64,000 nt of DNA from Sphingomonadaceae bacterium (lineage in GTDB: Bacteria > Pseudomonadota > Alphaproteobacteria > Sphingomonadales > Sphingomonadaceae): contig JACKLA010000001.1 of NCBI GenBank assembly GCA_024236155.1, positions 868,001 through 932,000 of the forward strand. The letters are read 5' to 3'. Both the position numbers and the translations under genes were made by a program. Each line of letters begins with the position of its first letter. Positions within the stretch are counted from its first letter, which is position 1. Shown here piece after piece: positions 32,888 to 41,455 of this stretch. The notes beneath the pieces were generated by a model, which was not told the origin of the DNA, ran no database searches, and saw nothing but the letters and a program-made list of their open reading frames with translations.

Positions 32888-33214
32888 TCAGTATTGTTGT
32901 TCGGGTAGGTGAAGAACCAATCCATCCAGCATCGGCTTCATCGGAATCTGACAGGCAAGGCGACTGTATTCAGTGGTGCCTTCGGCGAACTGCAAGAGGT
33001 CGGCCTCCATTCCATCATGCATAAGCCGACCCACCTTGTCGATCCATTCGGGATCGACATGCACATGACAGGTCGCGCAAGCACATACCCCTCCGCAATC
33101 GCCATCGATACCCGGCACGTCATTGTATAGCGCCGCTTCCCTGGCTGTCTCGCCTTCTTCTATTTCGACCTCCCGTCGCTCACCATCGCTAGCCACGAAC
33201 GTAATTTTGATCAT
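32888..33214 (-). CDS. [2Fe-2S] ferredoxin, putidaredoxin type
   Basis: A 108-aa adrenodoxin/putidaredoxin-type ferredoxin. Ligands are Cys40, Cys46 and Cys49 in CGGVCACATCHVHV and Cys88 in RLACQIP. It starts at ATG 33214 with GGAG about 7 bases upstream. It directly follows the P450 gene (28-base gap) and would pass electrons to it. No ferredoxin reductase gene is found in the window, so a reductase encoded elsewhere must complete the chain. Confidence 0.93.
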   Translation of the reverse strand: MIKITFVASDGERREVEIEEGETAREAALYNDVPGIDGDCGGVCACATCHVHVDPEWIDKVGRLMHDGMEADLLQFAEGTTEYSRLACQIPMKPMLDGLVLHLPEQQY

Positions 33215-33242
33215 CTTGAACTCCGCATTTCGATCTCGAGAG

Positions 33243-34505
33243 TCAGCGGGCGCGGAGCCGCACCGGCAGCCTGGTGATTCCGCGGACGAGGTTTGAAAAA
33301 AGACGCTCTGGTTCACCTGTAACCTCGACCCGGGAAAAGCGCTTGTGAATTTCTTCCCAGATGATCCGCAGCTGCAGTTCCGCGAGCCGGTTTCCCATGC
33401 AGCGGTGAATGCCATAGCCGAATGAGAGGTGATGGCGCGGATTTTTGCGGTCGATGATGAACTGGTCCGCGCGCTCGATAGCACTCTCGTCGCGGTTGCC
33501 TGACAGGTACCACATCACCACCTTGTCGCCCTTCTTGATCTGTTTGCCGCCGATCTCCCAATCTTCCAGCGCGGTGCGGCGCATATGAGTGAGGGGGGTC
33601 TGCCAACGGATGATTTCCGGAACCATTTTGCTAATGAGCGAAGGATCCGCGTCGAGTTTCGCGTACTCGTCCGGGCTTTGGTTCAAGGCGAGCACGCCGC
33701 CGCTGATGGAATTGCGTGTTGTGTCGTTTCCACCGACGATCAGCAGCATAAGATTGCCGAGAAACTCGAGGAACGGCATGTCGCGCGTGGCGGGAGAATG
33801 AGCCATCATCGAGATGAGGTCGTTCTTCGGCTCCTCGTTTATCCGTTCGTCCCACAGAGTCTTGAAATACATCGCGCAACCGATGAGTTCTTCGCGCCGC
33901 GCCTCGTAGGATTCGACGATCCCGGTTTCAGGTGCCGCAGTTGCTACATCGGACCAGCGCGTCAGCTTGCGCCGCTCCTCCCAAGGGAAATCAAACAAGG
34001 TTGCCAGCGTCATCGTCGTCAACTCGATCGCAACCTTATCCACCCAGTCGAAATCTTCGCCAATCGGGAGTTCATCGAGAATCTCTCCCGCGCGCTTGCG
34101 GATGATCGGCTCGAGCAGTTGCAGGTTGGACGGAGCCACTGCCGGAGTCACCGCCTTGCGCTGCTGATCGTGCTTGGGCGGGTCCATCGCTATGAACATT
34201 TCAAGTTCGAGCGCGCCTTCCACCGAATGCATGTCCTGGATTGCAATTCCGCCTAGCTTCGCTTCCGAAGAGAAGACCTTATGATTGGTGTCCACCGCCA
34301 TGATGTCGTCGAACTTGGTAATGGACCAGTAAGGGCCGACATAGCTCTCGCGGCAGTAGTGGACAGGTTCTTCGGCGCGCAACCTGTCAAAAAATAGACC
34401 GATGGTATCGTTCTGAAACAGGCTTGGCCGGGCCACGTCGATTTCCTCGATCGGAATTGACGCGATCCTCGCCGCGGCATCCGGCTCGGCGATCTGGCTG
34501 TCCAT
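33243..34505 (-). CDS. Cytochrome P450, CYP153-like
   Basis: A 420-aa soluble bacterial P450. It has the I-helix GGNDTTR (258-264), ExxR in EIIR (297-300), and the haem loop FGYGIHRCMGN with Cys369. The stretches MDPPKHDQQRKAVTPAVAPS, IRWQTPLTHMRRTALED and GDKVVMWYLSGNRDE are strongly like CYP153 alkane and alicyclic terminal hydroxylases. It heads a leftward operon with its ferredoxin and two acyl-CoA dehydrogenases, divergent from a GntR regulator. The predicted role is oxygen insertion at a terminal or subterminal carbon of a hydrophobic chain. Family assignment is strong; the substrate is open. Confidence 0.93.
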   Translation of the reverse strand: MDSQIAEPDAAARIASIPIEEIDVARPSLFQNDTIGLFFDRLRAEEPVHYCRESYVGPYWSITKFDDIMAVDTNHKVFSSEAKLGGIAIQDMHSVEGALELEMFIAMDPPKHDQQRKAVTPAVAPSNLQLLEPIIRKRAGEILDELPIGEDFDWVDKVAIELTTMTLATLFDFPWEERRKLTRWSDVATAAPETGIVESYEARREELIGCAMYFKTLWDERINEEPKNDLISMMAHSPATRDMPFLEFLGNLMLLIVGGNDTTRNSISGGVLALNQSPDEYAKLDADPSLISKMVPEIIRWQTPLTHMRRTALEDWEIGGKQIKKGDKVVMWYLSGNRDESAIERADQFIIDRKNPRHHLSFGYGIHRCMGNRLAELQLRIIWEEIHKRFSRVEVTGEPERLFSNLVRGITRLPVRLRAR

Positions 34506-34706
34506 AAGAACTATTCCTTCTACATCTCAGGCCTGATCGGCCTTCAGTCATCCTTAAGGGAGACATCTCGTGCAGTCAATAAATCGTATACTCTTTTAGT
34601 CCCTTGCAGACACCAATCCCATCGGATAGTGTGCCGATCCAACGAAGGTTTGCTAATATCCTTATACTTTTTATTCGAGAGGTGCGGGTGTGCTGATGAG
34701 TGGCGG
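34506..34706. promoter_or_regulatory. Divergent control region between P450 and GntR genes
   Basis: A 201-base AT-richer region that must hold the promoters of both the leftward P450 operon and the GntR gene. It contains the dyad AGGCC-N5-GGCCT (34529-34543) and two TATACT hexamers (near 34590 and 34665) that could be -10 elements. It is the likely site of GntR autoregulation; no operator can be assigned with certainty. Confidence 0.45.
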
Positions 34707-35435
34707 ATGTCAGCGGTGAAGAAGGCCAAGCGTGCCCTTTCTCTTGCGCAAAGCATCGTGCGGGACATCGAGGCGGGTCGCCATAACCCGGGTGACAGGC
34801 TTCCGCGCGAGGATGAAATGCTCGCGCGTTACGAGGTTGCGCGCGCAACTTTGCGGGAGGCTTTGCGGTTCCTGGAATTGCAAGGGGTCATCCATCTCCA
34901 GCTCGGCCGTGGTGGAGGTCCCGTCGTAGCCCGTCCGCAGACCGGCGATTTTGCAAGCAGTTTGTCATTGATTCTGCATTTCATGGAAGCCGATTTGCGT
35001 GGTTTGCTTGAATTGCGCGAAGCAATTGCTCCCGATGTCGCAGGGTATGCAGCCCAGCGTGCAACTACCGCTGATCTCAGCGCGTTGGCAGGGTGTCTGG
35101 CGGAATTGAGGCATCATGAAGCCTCTGATCAATTCGAGGAACTTAATCGCAGATTTCACGACTTGTTGGGTTGGGCGAGCGGCAATCCGCTGTTCGGTTT
35201 GCTGACCTCTGCGATGCATCTGTTGACCCGCGAGTTTTCCCATTCGCTGGGATATTCGGCACAGGAACGGGCGGTGCAGATGAAGTTTCTGGTGCGGGTG
35301 CTCGAGGCAGTGCGGACTGGCGACAGCGCCGCGGCCCGTCAAGCAATGAGCCGGTTGGTGGCCGGCTCTGCCGTCTATCTTTCGGAGCGCAGCCCCGAGC
35401 TGGTCTCGCAGCGGGTGCGGTGGGGGCAGCTGTAG
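34707..35435 (+). CDS. GntR-family regulator, FadR/FCD subfamily
   Basis: A 242-aa regulator. The N-terminal winged helix (about 5-75) shows LAQSIVRDIEAGRHNPGDRL, PREDEMLARYEVARATLREA and LRFLELQGVIHLQLGRGGGP. The C-terminal all-helical FCD ligand domain spans about 90-230, with LRGLLELREAIAPDVAG and RRFHDLL. FCD members sense acids or acyl-CoAs. Its place between the two catabolic operons marks it as their probable regulator. The start at ATG 34707 is chosen to fit the family; an earlier in-frame start at 34629 would add unrelated residues. Confidence 0.9.
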   Translation: MSAVKKAKRALSLAQSIVRDIEAGRHNPGDRLPREDEMLARYEVARATLREALRFLELQGVIHLQLGRGGGPVVARPQTGDFASSLSLILHFMEADLRGLLELREAIAPDVAGYAAQRATTADLSALAGCLAELRHHEASDQFEELNRRFHDLLGWASGNPLFGLLTSAMHLLTREFSHSLGYSAQERAVQMKFLVRVLEAVRTGDSAAARQAMSRLVAGSAVYLSERSPELVSQRVRWGQL

Positions 35436-35485
35436 AATTTTCAATAGTTTGAGTGTGCGTTTAGGCAAGTGGCTGGAGAGGAAGA

Positions 35486-36628
35486 ATGGCGTTGAAGAGC
35501 CGAATATGCGAAATGCTGGGGATCCGGTACCCGATCCTGCTTGCCGGGATGGGCGGAGCGAGCGTTCCGGCGCTGGCGGCTGCGGTTTCGAATGCCGGCG
35601 GGCTCGGGGTCCTGGGTGCCGCGGCGTGTTCGCCCGATCAGTTGCGTGACTGGATTCGCCAGACCCGGGAATTGACCGACAAACCTTTCGGTGTCGATAC
35701 GCTGCTCCCCGCGTCGGTCAGGCGCGGCTCTGCCCCTCAAAGCGGTGCTGCACCCCAAAATCCCATGGATCTGATGGGTGAATATCAGCAGTTCGCGCGC
35801 GACTTCATGGATCGTGAAGAGCTTCCGGAGGTCGATGCTGCCGCCGCCATGCGGGCGGCGGGCGCGCCTGAAATGGGCAAGGGCGGCCCGCAGTTGTTCT
35901 CGAAGGAATTCTTTGAGGCGCAGATGGAAGTGGTGATCGAGGAAAAGGTGCCGGTTTATGCTGCCGGCCTTGGCAATCCTGAACCGTGGATGGATCGGCT
36001 CCATGCCAATGGCACCAAGGTCATGGCGGTGATCGGCAAGGTCAAGCACGCCGAACAGGTCGTCGGGTCGGGCATCGACATGATAGTCGCGCAAGGGCAC
36101 GATGGCGGAGGTCACAACTCGCCGATCGGGACTATTTCCTTGATTCCCCAGGTGGTCGACGCCGTTGGCGATCGTGTTCCTGTCCTTGGGGCCGGCGGTA
36201 TCTCGGATGGCCGGGGTGTTGCCGCTGCGATGATGCTGGGGGCAGAGGGCGCGTGGGTCGGCACGGCATTTCTCGCGACCGAGGAAGCGGGCATCGAGCG
36301 CTTCCAGAAAGAGGCGATCACCGAAAGCGGCGATGCCGATACGGTCGTTAGTCGATCGCTTACCGGCAAACCGGCGCGCATGATCCGTAACAAATGGGCA
36401 GACGCCTGGGTGCAGGCCGGAAAGGAACCTCTGCCGATGCCCTATCAGTCGATGATTTCTGGCCCCGTCATGGCCTCCGGGATCAAGGCAGAGCGCAAGG
36501 ATGTCATCCCCGGCTTCGCGGGGCAAGGCATCGGCCTGATCGATTCGATCCGGCCTGCCGCCGAAGTGATGCGCGACCTGGTCGATGGAGCCGAGAAGGC
36601 GTTGGCGTCCGCTGGTATCTACAAGTGA
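35486..36628 (+). CDS. Nitronate monooxygenase-like flavin oxidoreductase
   Basis: A 380-aa FMN-dependent TIM-barrel protein of the NMO family, distinct from the one at 2831. Motifs are GIRYPILLAGMGGASVPALA at the N-terminus, IVAQGHDGGGHNS (active-site His region), VLGAGGISDGRGVAAAMMLG and GAWVGTAFLATEE (phosphate binding). First gene of the rightward operon, with GGAGAGGAAGA before the ATG. In steroid and terpenoid clusters similar proteins act as flavin oxidoreductases or enoyl reductases of unknown reaction; the substrate here is unknown. Confidence 0.87.
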   Translation: MALKSRICEMLGIRYPILLAGMGGASVPALAAAVSNAGGLGVLGAAACSPDQLRDWIRQTRELTDKPFGVDTLLPASVRRGSAPQSGAAPQNPMDLMGEYQQFARDFMDREELPEVDAAAAMRAAGAPEMGKGGPQLFSKEFFEAQMEVVIEEKVPVYAAGLGNPEPWMDRLHANGTKVMAVIGKVKHAEQVVGSGIDMIVAQGHDGGGHNSPIGTISLIPQVVDAVGDRVPVLGAGGISDGRGVAAAMMLGAEGAWVGTAFLATEEAGIERFQKEAITESGDADTVVSRSLTGKPARMIRNKWADAWVQAGKEPLPMPYQSMISGPVMASGIKAERKDVIPGFAGQGIGLIDSIRPAAEVMRDLVDGAEKALASAGIYK

Positions 36629-36646
36629 AGCGCAGGAGGCAAGAAG

Positions 36647-37402
36647 ATGGCTTACGCCAAAGGTCATGAATTGCGCCGCCCCGTAGAGCCTCTCAGAGCG
36701 CTGGGGGCAATGAGGCAGTTGATTGCCGACAAGGAGGATACGGCGCAGGTGTTCCGTATCGTCAAGGCATTGTCGGGCAATTCCTATTATCGGAATTTCA
36801 ATCGCTTCATGAAGTCGAGCGATGGGCGGCGTATCGCTTCCGACCGGGCCGACCTACTTGAAACCTTGTGCGATCGCAAACGCCTTGCGACCTGTGCGTC
36901 TGGCACGCTTGGCCGAGCCTACCTCGATTTTGTTTACGGGGAGGGTCTGACAGCAGAAGGTCTGGCGGAAGCCAGCGAGGCCGGAGGTCTGGAGGACTTC
37001 GGCGACCCCGATGTTTCCCTCTATCGTCGGCGCCTTCGCGATTCGCATGACCTGTTTCATGTCGTCACCGGATACGGCAGGGACGCATTGGGCGAATTGT
37101 GCGTGCTGTCCTTCGGAAACGCGCAATTCTATAATCACGGGATCGCTTTCATCGTGGGCGTCGGCATTCCCAAGATGAAACTGGAAGCTGCCCAGTTGCC
37201 AGTGGCCCGCGCTGCATTTGAAGCGTGGCGCCGGGGCCGGGCTGCAGCCGATCTGACCACCTTCTACTGGGAAGAAAATCTCGATCGTCCGTTGGAGGGT
37301 GTCCGCCGCGAGTTGCGACTACGTCCGCCGGAGACCTATCAGAGGGTGCGCGCTCTTTCCGAACAGCTCGAACGCGATTACCAGGCGGTCAGGCAGGCAT
37401 GA
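36647..37402 (+). CDS. COQ4-like protein
   Basis: A 251-aa protein of the COQ4 family, which in respiratory quinone synthesis acts on C1 of the ring head group. The metal-binding signature HDxxH-x11-E is intact: HDLFHVVTGYGRDALGE. Flanking segments FNRFMKSSDGRRI and FGNAQFYNHGIAFIVG also fit. The start has AGGAGG upstream. Its location inside a catabolic operon, between a flavin oxidoreductase and a thiolase-like gene with a 4-base overlap, is unusual and suggests a role on a non-quinone substrate. That function is not known and is inferred only from context. Confidence 0.86.
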   Translation: MAYAKGHELRRPVEPLRALGAMRQLIADKEDTAQVFRIVKALSGNSYYRNFNRFMKSSDGRRIASDRADLLETLCDRKRLATCASGTLGRAYLDFVYGEGLTAEGLAEASEAGGLEDFGDPDVSLYRRRLRDSHDLFHVVTGYGRDALGELCVLSFGNAQFYNHGIAFIVGVGIPKMKLEAAQLPVARAAFEAWRRGRAAADLTTFYWEENLDRPLEGVRRELRLRPPETYQRVRALSEQLERDYQAVRQA

Positions 37403-38571
37403 GCTTAAGCGACAAATCGGCCATCACCGGAGTGGGCGAAACCGCTTTCGTGAAAGGCACCGAGAAAACCGCGGTCGACATGATGCTGGAAGCATCGCGC
37501 AAAGCCATAGCAGATGCAGGGCTGAAGCCGTCGGATATCGACGGCATGGTTCCTCCGCCGATCTACACCACCTCGGAAGAGATGGCGGCTAACCTCGGTA
37601 TCGAAGTTCTGCGCTATGCCTCTACGGTCCACATGGGCGGGGCGAGCCCTACCACGGCACTCCAGAACGCCGCGATGGCAATTGCCAGCGGCTTATGCGA
37701 CCATGTGCTGGTGACGCTCGGGTGGAACGGTTATTCCGCCTTGCGGCCCAAGCCTGGCGCACCGCCGACGCGGCCGATGAACATGAACACCCTGACGAAT
37801 ACGATCCAGGGCTATTACATTCCGTATGGCGTGTTCCTGCCGGTGCAGATGTATGCCTGGCTCGCCACCCGGCACTCCCGAATTTACGATATCGGCCCGG
37901 AAGCGATGGCGGCCGTTGCACTGGCGTGCCGTCGCCATGCGCAGATGAATCCGCAGGCCTTCACTCATGGCCGGGAACTGGATGCCGAAACCTACCATTC
38001 CGCGCGCTGGATATCCGAACCCTTTCGCCTCTACGATTGCTGTCTGGAGACTGACGGGGCATGCGCAGTCGTGGTTTCGCGAATAGACCGCGCCAGGGAC
38101 ATGCCGCATGTTCCCGTGAGCATCGCCGGTGCGGCTGAAGGGCATCCTTACCCCGCCGACGATATCCCTTCGCGTCCCGACCCCTTCAAGATCGGCCTGA
38201 GCTACGCCGCGCCGCGCGCGTTCGAAATGGCGGGGGTCGATCGCGAAGACATGGATTTTCTGCAGATCTACGACTGCTTCACCTACGTGGTTCTCCTGCA
38301 GCTGGAGGCCCTGGGCTATTGCGAACCAGGTGGACAGGCAGAGTTCGTCGCGAATGGCCAGATCGAGCTGGGCGGGCGCTATCCCGTCAACACCCATGGC
38401 GGCCTGCTGAGCGAGGCCCATGTTTGGGGACTGAACCATGTCGTCGAGGCGGTGCGTCAGTTGCGCCACGATTGTGGGGAGCGGCAGGTCGAAGGCGCCC
38501 AGACCGGCCTGGTGACCGGCTGGGGCGATCTGGGTGACGGCAGTATAGCGATTTTGAGGAGGTTTGCGTGA
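37399..38571 (+). CDS. Thiolase-like protein (SCP2/Ltp2 type, no nucleophilic Cys)
   Basis: A 390-aa thiolase-fold protein starting at ATG 37399 by ATGA overlap with the COQ4-like gene. The segment where thiolases carry the acyl-accepting Cys reads STVHMGGASPTTALQNA and has no Cys. Later motifs DFLQIYDCFTYVVLLQLEAL and VNTHGGLLSEAHVWGLNHVV are of the Ltp2/SCP-2 thiolase-like kind. Proteins of this type paired with an OB-fold partner act as retro-aldolases in steroid side-chain loss. The partner gene follows with a 4-base overlap, so an aldolase-like complex is the best guess. A carbon-chain-shortening role is inferred. Confidence 0.87.
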   Translation: MSLSDKSAITGVGETAFVKGTEKTAVDMMLEASRKAIADAGLKPSDIDGMVPPPIYTTSEEMAANLGIEVLRYASTVHMGGASPTTALQNAAMAIASGLCDHVLVTLGWNGYSALRPKPGAPPTRPMNMNTLTNTIQGYYIPYGVFLPVQMYAWLATRHSRIYDIGPEAMAAVALACRRHAQMNPQAFTHGRELDAETYHSARWISEPFRLYDCCLETDGACAVVVSRIDRARDMPHVPVSIAGAAEGHPYPADDIPSRPDPFKIGLSYAAPRAFEMAGVDREDMDFLQIYDCFTYVVLLQLEALGYCEPGGQAEFVANGQIELGGRYPVNTHGGLLSEAHVWGLNHVVEAVRQLRHDCGERQVEGAQTGLVTGWGDLGDGSIAILRRFA

Positions 38572-39044
38572 GCGACGAGAAAGATCTGCCGCCCAAGATG
38601 CGCCCCTCGGCGCAGGCCGCACCAGCCAAGCCAAAGCCGCGCCCGCAGGATCCGGTGGAGCAGGAATTCTGGAACCGGTGTCAGGACGGCAACCTTTACT
38701 TCCAGCAGTGCGAAGGATGCGGCAGTTTTCGGCATTTGCCGCGCTATATGTGCGCCCGATGCGGTTCTCCTGAGTGGTCGTGGGAGCGTAGCACCGGCAA
38801 TGGCACGCTGTTTTCCTGGACGGTGACCCATCAGGCACTGCATCCCGCCTTCGCCGGCGAGATTCCCTTCATCGCTGCGGTGGTGGAACTGGAGGAGGGA
38901 GTGCGCATGGCAACCCGGCTGGTCGATTGCGCGCTCGACGAGCTTGAGCTCGATCTGCCGGTCACGCTGGATTTCGAGCCGATCTCCGAAGATTTTCGCC
39001 TGCCAGTATTCCGACCCGTCGCGATCGCGCGCGCAGAAGGATAG
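38568..39044 (+). CDS. DUF35 OB-fold / zinc-ribbon protein, thiolase partner
   Basis: A 158-aa protein with an N-terminal zinc ribbon (CEGCGSFRHLPRYMCARCGS, two CxxC pairs) and a C-terminal OB-fold (GNGTLFSWTVTHQALHP, IPFIAAVVELEEGVRM). DUF35 proteins bind and shape thiolase-like or hydratase partners such as Ltp2 and ChsH1. It starts with GTG 38568 in a GTGA overlap with the thiolase-like gene, which supports complex formation. No catalytic activity of its own is expected. Confidence 0.92.
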   Translation: MSDEKDLPPKMRPSAQAAPAKPKPRPQDPVEQEFWNRCQDGNLYFQQCEGCGSFRHLPRYMCARCGSPEWSWERSTGNGTLFSWTVTHQALHPAFAGEIPFIAAVVELEEGVRMATRLVDCALDELELDLPVTLDFEPISEDFRLPVFRPVAIARAEG

Positions 39045-39050
39045 ACCAAG

Positions 39051-40301
39051 ATGGATCTCGACTACGGACCCCAGTATGACGTGTTTCGCGAGGAAGTGCG
39101 CCAGTTCCTGCAAACCCACGGTCACCGCGCACCCGATGGCCAAGGCCGTGCCGCGCGCCCTTCCCCCGAAGCCGTCGAATGGCAAAAGCTGTTGATCCTG
39201 CATGGTTACACGGCGCGTACGATTCCCAAAGAATACGGCGGATACGGAGCCGAGCCGGACATCCTGAAATCGCGGATCATTGCCGAGGAATTTTCGCGCG
39301 CTGGCATCCCCGCAGGCCTTGCGAACCAGGGCATTTCCATGCTCGTTCCCACGCTGCTGGAACTCGGAACCGAAGCCCAGAAACGGCAATGGATCGAGCC
39401 GACCCTTAATGGCGAGATAGTCTGGTGTCAGGGATATTCGGAACCTGGAGCGGGATCGGACCTCGCCGCGCTCAAGACCAGCGCCCGCGTCGAAAATGGC
39501 GACTTTGTCATCAACGGACAGAAGATCTGGACCAGCACGGCCAAGCAGGCGGACATGATCTTTTGCCTTGTTCGGACCGAACCGGACGCGCCCAAGCACG
39601 GCGGCATCTCCTACTTGATCTTCTCGATGGACACACCAGGGATCGAGGTCCGACCACTCAAGACCATGACCGGTCATGCCGAGTTCAATGAAACGTTCTT
39701 TACCGACTTGCGGGTTCCCCTGGATCAGATCGTCGGGCAGCGCGGGCAGGGGTGGTACGTGGCCAATGCCACACTGGGCCATGAACGTGGCATGCTGGGC
39801 GACCCCGATGCACTGGAAAACCGGCTCCAGGCGCTGGTCAGGCTGATGCAAAAAGAACGCATCGGCCAGGGTTGCGCAATGGACAACGCCGTTCTGCGTG
39901 ACCGGCTGGTTGCATTGCAAGCCGAAGTCGCGGCGATGAAATTCAACGGCATGCGCATCCTGTCGAACAGCCTTAGGGGGGATGCCGGCGGCATGGCGAA
40001 ACTTGTCGTGAAGCTGCAGAGCTGTGAGCTCGCCCATCAGATTTCCGCGCTCGCGATCGACGCAATGGGCGAGATGGGCATACTCTATCACGGAAGCGAG
40101 CGCGAGCGCGAAGACGGTGCCTGGCAGTGGAACTACATGTTCCAGCTTGGTCTGATCATCGGTGGAGGCACCGCCCAGATCCAGAAGAACATCATCGCCG
40201 AACGCGGGCTGGAAATGCCGCGCGAACCCAAGTTCGCAACGCCTCCCGCGGCCGAACAGGCGACGGCCGTTGCAAGCGGGCAGAATAAGGGAGCCGCCTG
40301 A
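39051..40301 (+). CDS. Acyl-CoA dehydrogenase, large-subunit type (second pair)
   Basis: A 416-aa acyl-CoA dehydrogenase with WCQGYSEPGAGSDLAALKTS, WTSTAKQADMIFCLVRTE and GGGTAQIQKNIIAERGLEMP. It resembles the 403-aa protein encoded at 31608 and likewise precedes a shorter partner, overlapping it at TGATG. It probably forms an alpha-beta complex dehydrogenating an acyl-CoA one or more cycles apart from the first pair. The C-terminal extension of about 25 Ala-rich residues is of no known role. Confidence 0.92.
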   Translation: MDLDYGPQYDVFREEVRQFLQTHGHRAPDGQGRAARPSPEAVEWQKLLILHGYTARTIPKEYGGYGAEPDILKSRIIAEEFSRAGIPAGLANQGISMLVPTLLELGTEAQKRQWIEPTLNGEIVWCQGYSEPGAGSDLAALKTSARVENGDFVINGQKIWTSTAKQADMIFCLVRTEPDAPKHGGISYLIFSMDTPGIEVRPLKTMTGHAEFNETFFTDLRVPLDQIVGQRGQGWYVANATLGHERGMLGDPDALENRLQALVRLMQKERIGQGCAMDNAVLRDRLVALQAEVAAMKFNGMRILSNSLRGDAGGMAKLVVKLQSCELAHQISALAIDAMGEMGILYHGSEREREDGAWQWNYMFQLGLIIGGGTAQIQKNIIAERGLEMPREPKFATPPAAEQATAVASGQNKGAA

Positions 40302-41392
40302 TGGATTTCGGACTTTCGCAAGACCAGGAGATGCTCTGCGACGCGATCAGCCGCACTCTTGCTGATACTTGTCCGCTCGATCATGTGCGCGAATGCGCGG
40401 AGGGCTCGGTTCCCTTCAGCGACAACGTGCGTTCGGCGCTGGGCGAAATCGGCATTTGGGGAATGATGGTTCCCGAGCAACATGACGGGCTCGGGATGAC
40501 AATGCTCGATGCCGCCGCTGTGGCCGAGCAGCTCGGCTATGCCGTCGCGCCGGTGCCTTTTATCGGTGCCCATGTACTGGCACCCCTTGCGCTGGCACAG
40601 GGCGGTAGCGAGGAGTTGAAGGCGCACTGGCTGCCGAGGATAGCGAAGGGCGAGGCGCAAATCGCCGTCGCGATCGCGGAAACGGTGGAGATCCGGGACC
40701 GGGCAGGCGTGGACTTCGACGGCGCAAAGCTCGACGGAACGGCTTTGTTCGCGCTCGACTTCCTGGAAGCCGACGCGTTTCTGGTAGCCGATACCGCCGG
40801 TCGTATGCACTTCGTAGCTGGCGATGCTGCGGGTCTGGAGAAGGTTGCTCTCAAAACGATCGACCGCACCCGGAGCGTAGGGGAGCTGCGGTTTTCTGGC
40901 GTAGCGGGCGAGGCTCTCGCGGACGATGGTGGGGCCACAGTCAGGCGCCTGCGGGACGCCGGCCGGGTGCTCCTGGCCGCCGATAGCCTCGGTGCGGGCC
41001 AGGCTATGATCGAAAAAGCGGTCGACTATGCCGGGCAGCGCGAACAGTTCGGACGAGTGATCGGCAGCTTCCAGGCGGTCAAGCATATGTGCGCGGAAAT
41101 GGCTGCCCGCCATGAACCATGCCGTTCGCTGGTCTGGTATGCCGCCCATGCGTTCGATGCGACGCCCGACGAGGCTTCGCTGGTGGCATGCCATGCCAAA
41201 TCACATACGGGCGAAGTCCACCGTTTTGTCGCCCGAACCTCAACCGAGGTGCATGGGGGGATGGGTTTTACCGATCTCCTAGGTCTGCATTTCTGGTTCA
41301 AGCGAATCGGTTTCGACCGCCAGGTTCTGGGAGGTCCCGAAGCGGTCCGGGCCGAAGCAGCGGCCTTGCAGGGGTGGACGCAGGTCGCATGA
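40301..41392 (+). CDS. Acyl-CoA dehydrogenase, small-subunit type (second pair)
   Basis: A 363-aa acyl-CoA dehydrogenase with a divergent middle domain, as in its counterpart at 30519. The N-terminal LSQDQEMLCDAISRTLADTC and EIGIWGMMVPEQHDGLG are followed by REQFGRVIGSFQAVKHMCAE and RTSTEVHGGMGFTDLLGLHF. Start and stop of the two dehydrogenase genes overlap by one base, so stoichiometric coupling is likely. It is placed 63 bases before the ligase gene. Confidence 0.9.
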   Translation: MDFGLSQDQEMLCDAISRTLADTCPLDHVRECAEGSVPFSDNVRSALGEIGIWGMMVPEQHDGLGMTMLDAAAVAEQLGYAVAPVPFIGAHVLAPLALAQGGSEELKAHWLPRIAKGEAQIAVAIAETVEIRDRAGVDFDGAKLDGTALFALDFLEADAFLVADTAGRMHFVAGDAAGLEKVALKTIDRTRSVGELRFSGVAGEALADDGGATVRRLRDAGRVLLAADSLGAGQAMIEKAVDYAGQREQFGRVIGSFQAVKHMCAEMAARHEPCRSLVWYAAHAFDATPDEASLVACHAKSHTGEVHRFVARTSTEVHGGMGFTDLLGLHFWFKRIGFDRQVLGGPEAVRAEAAALQGWTQVA

Positions 41393-41455
41393 GACGATGA
41401 ATTAGGCGCACGCTACCGACAAAATCGTGGCCACCAAGGAGAGAGGAATTAATAC

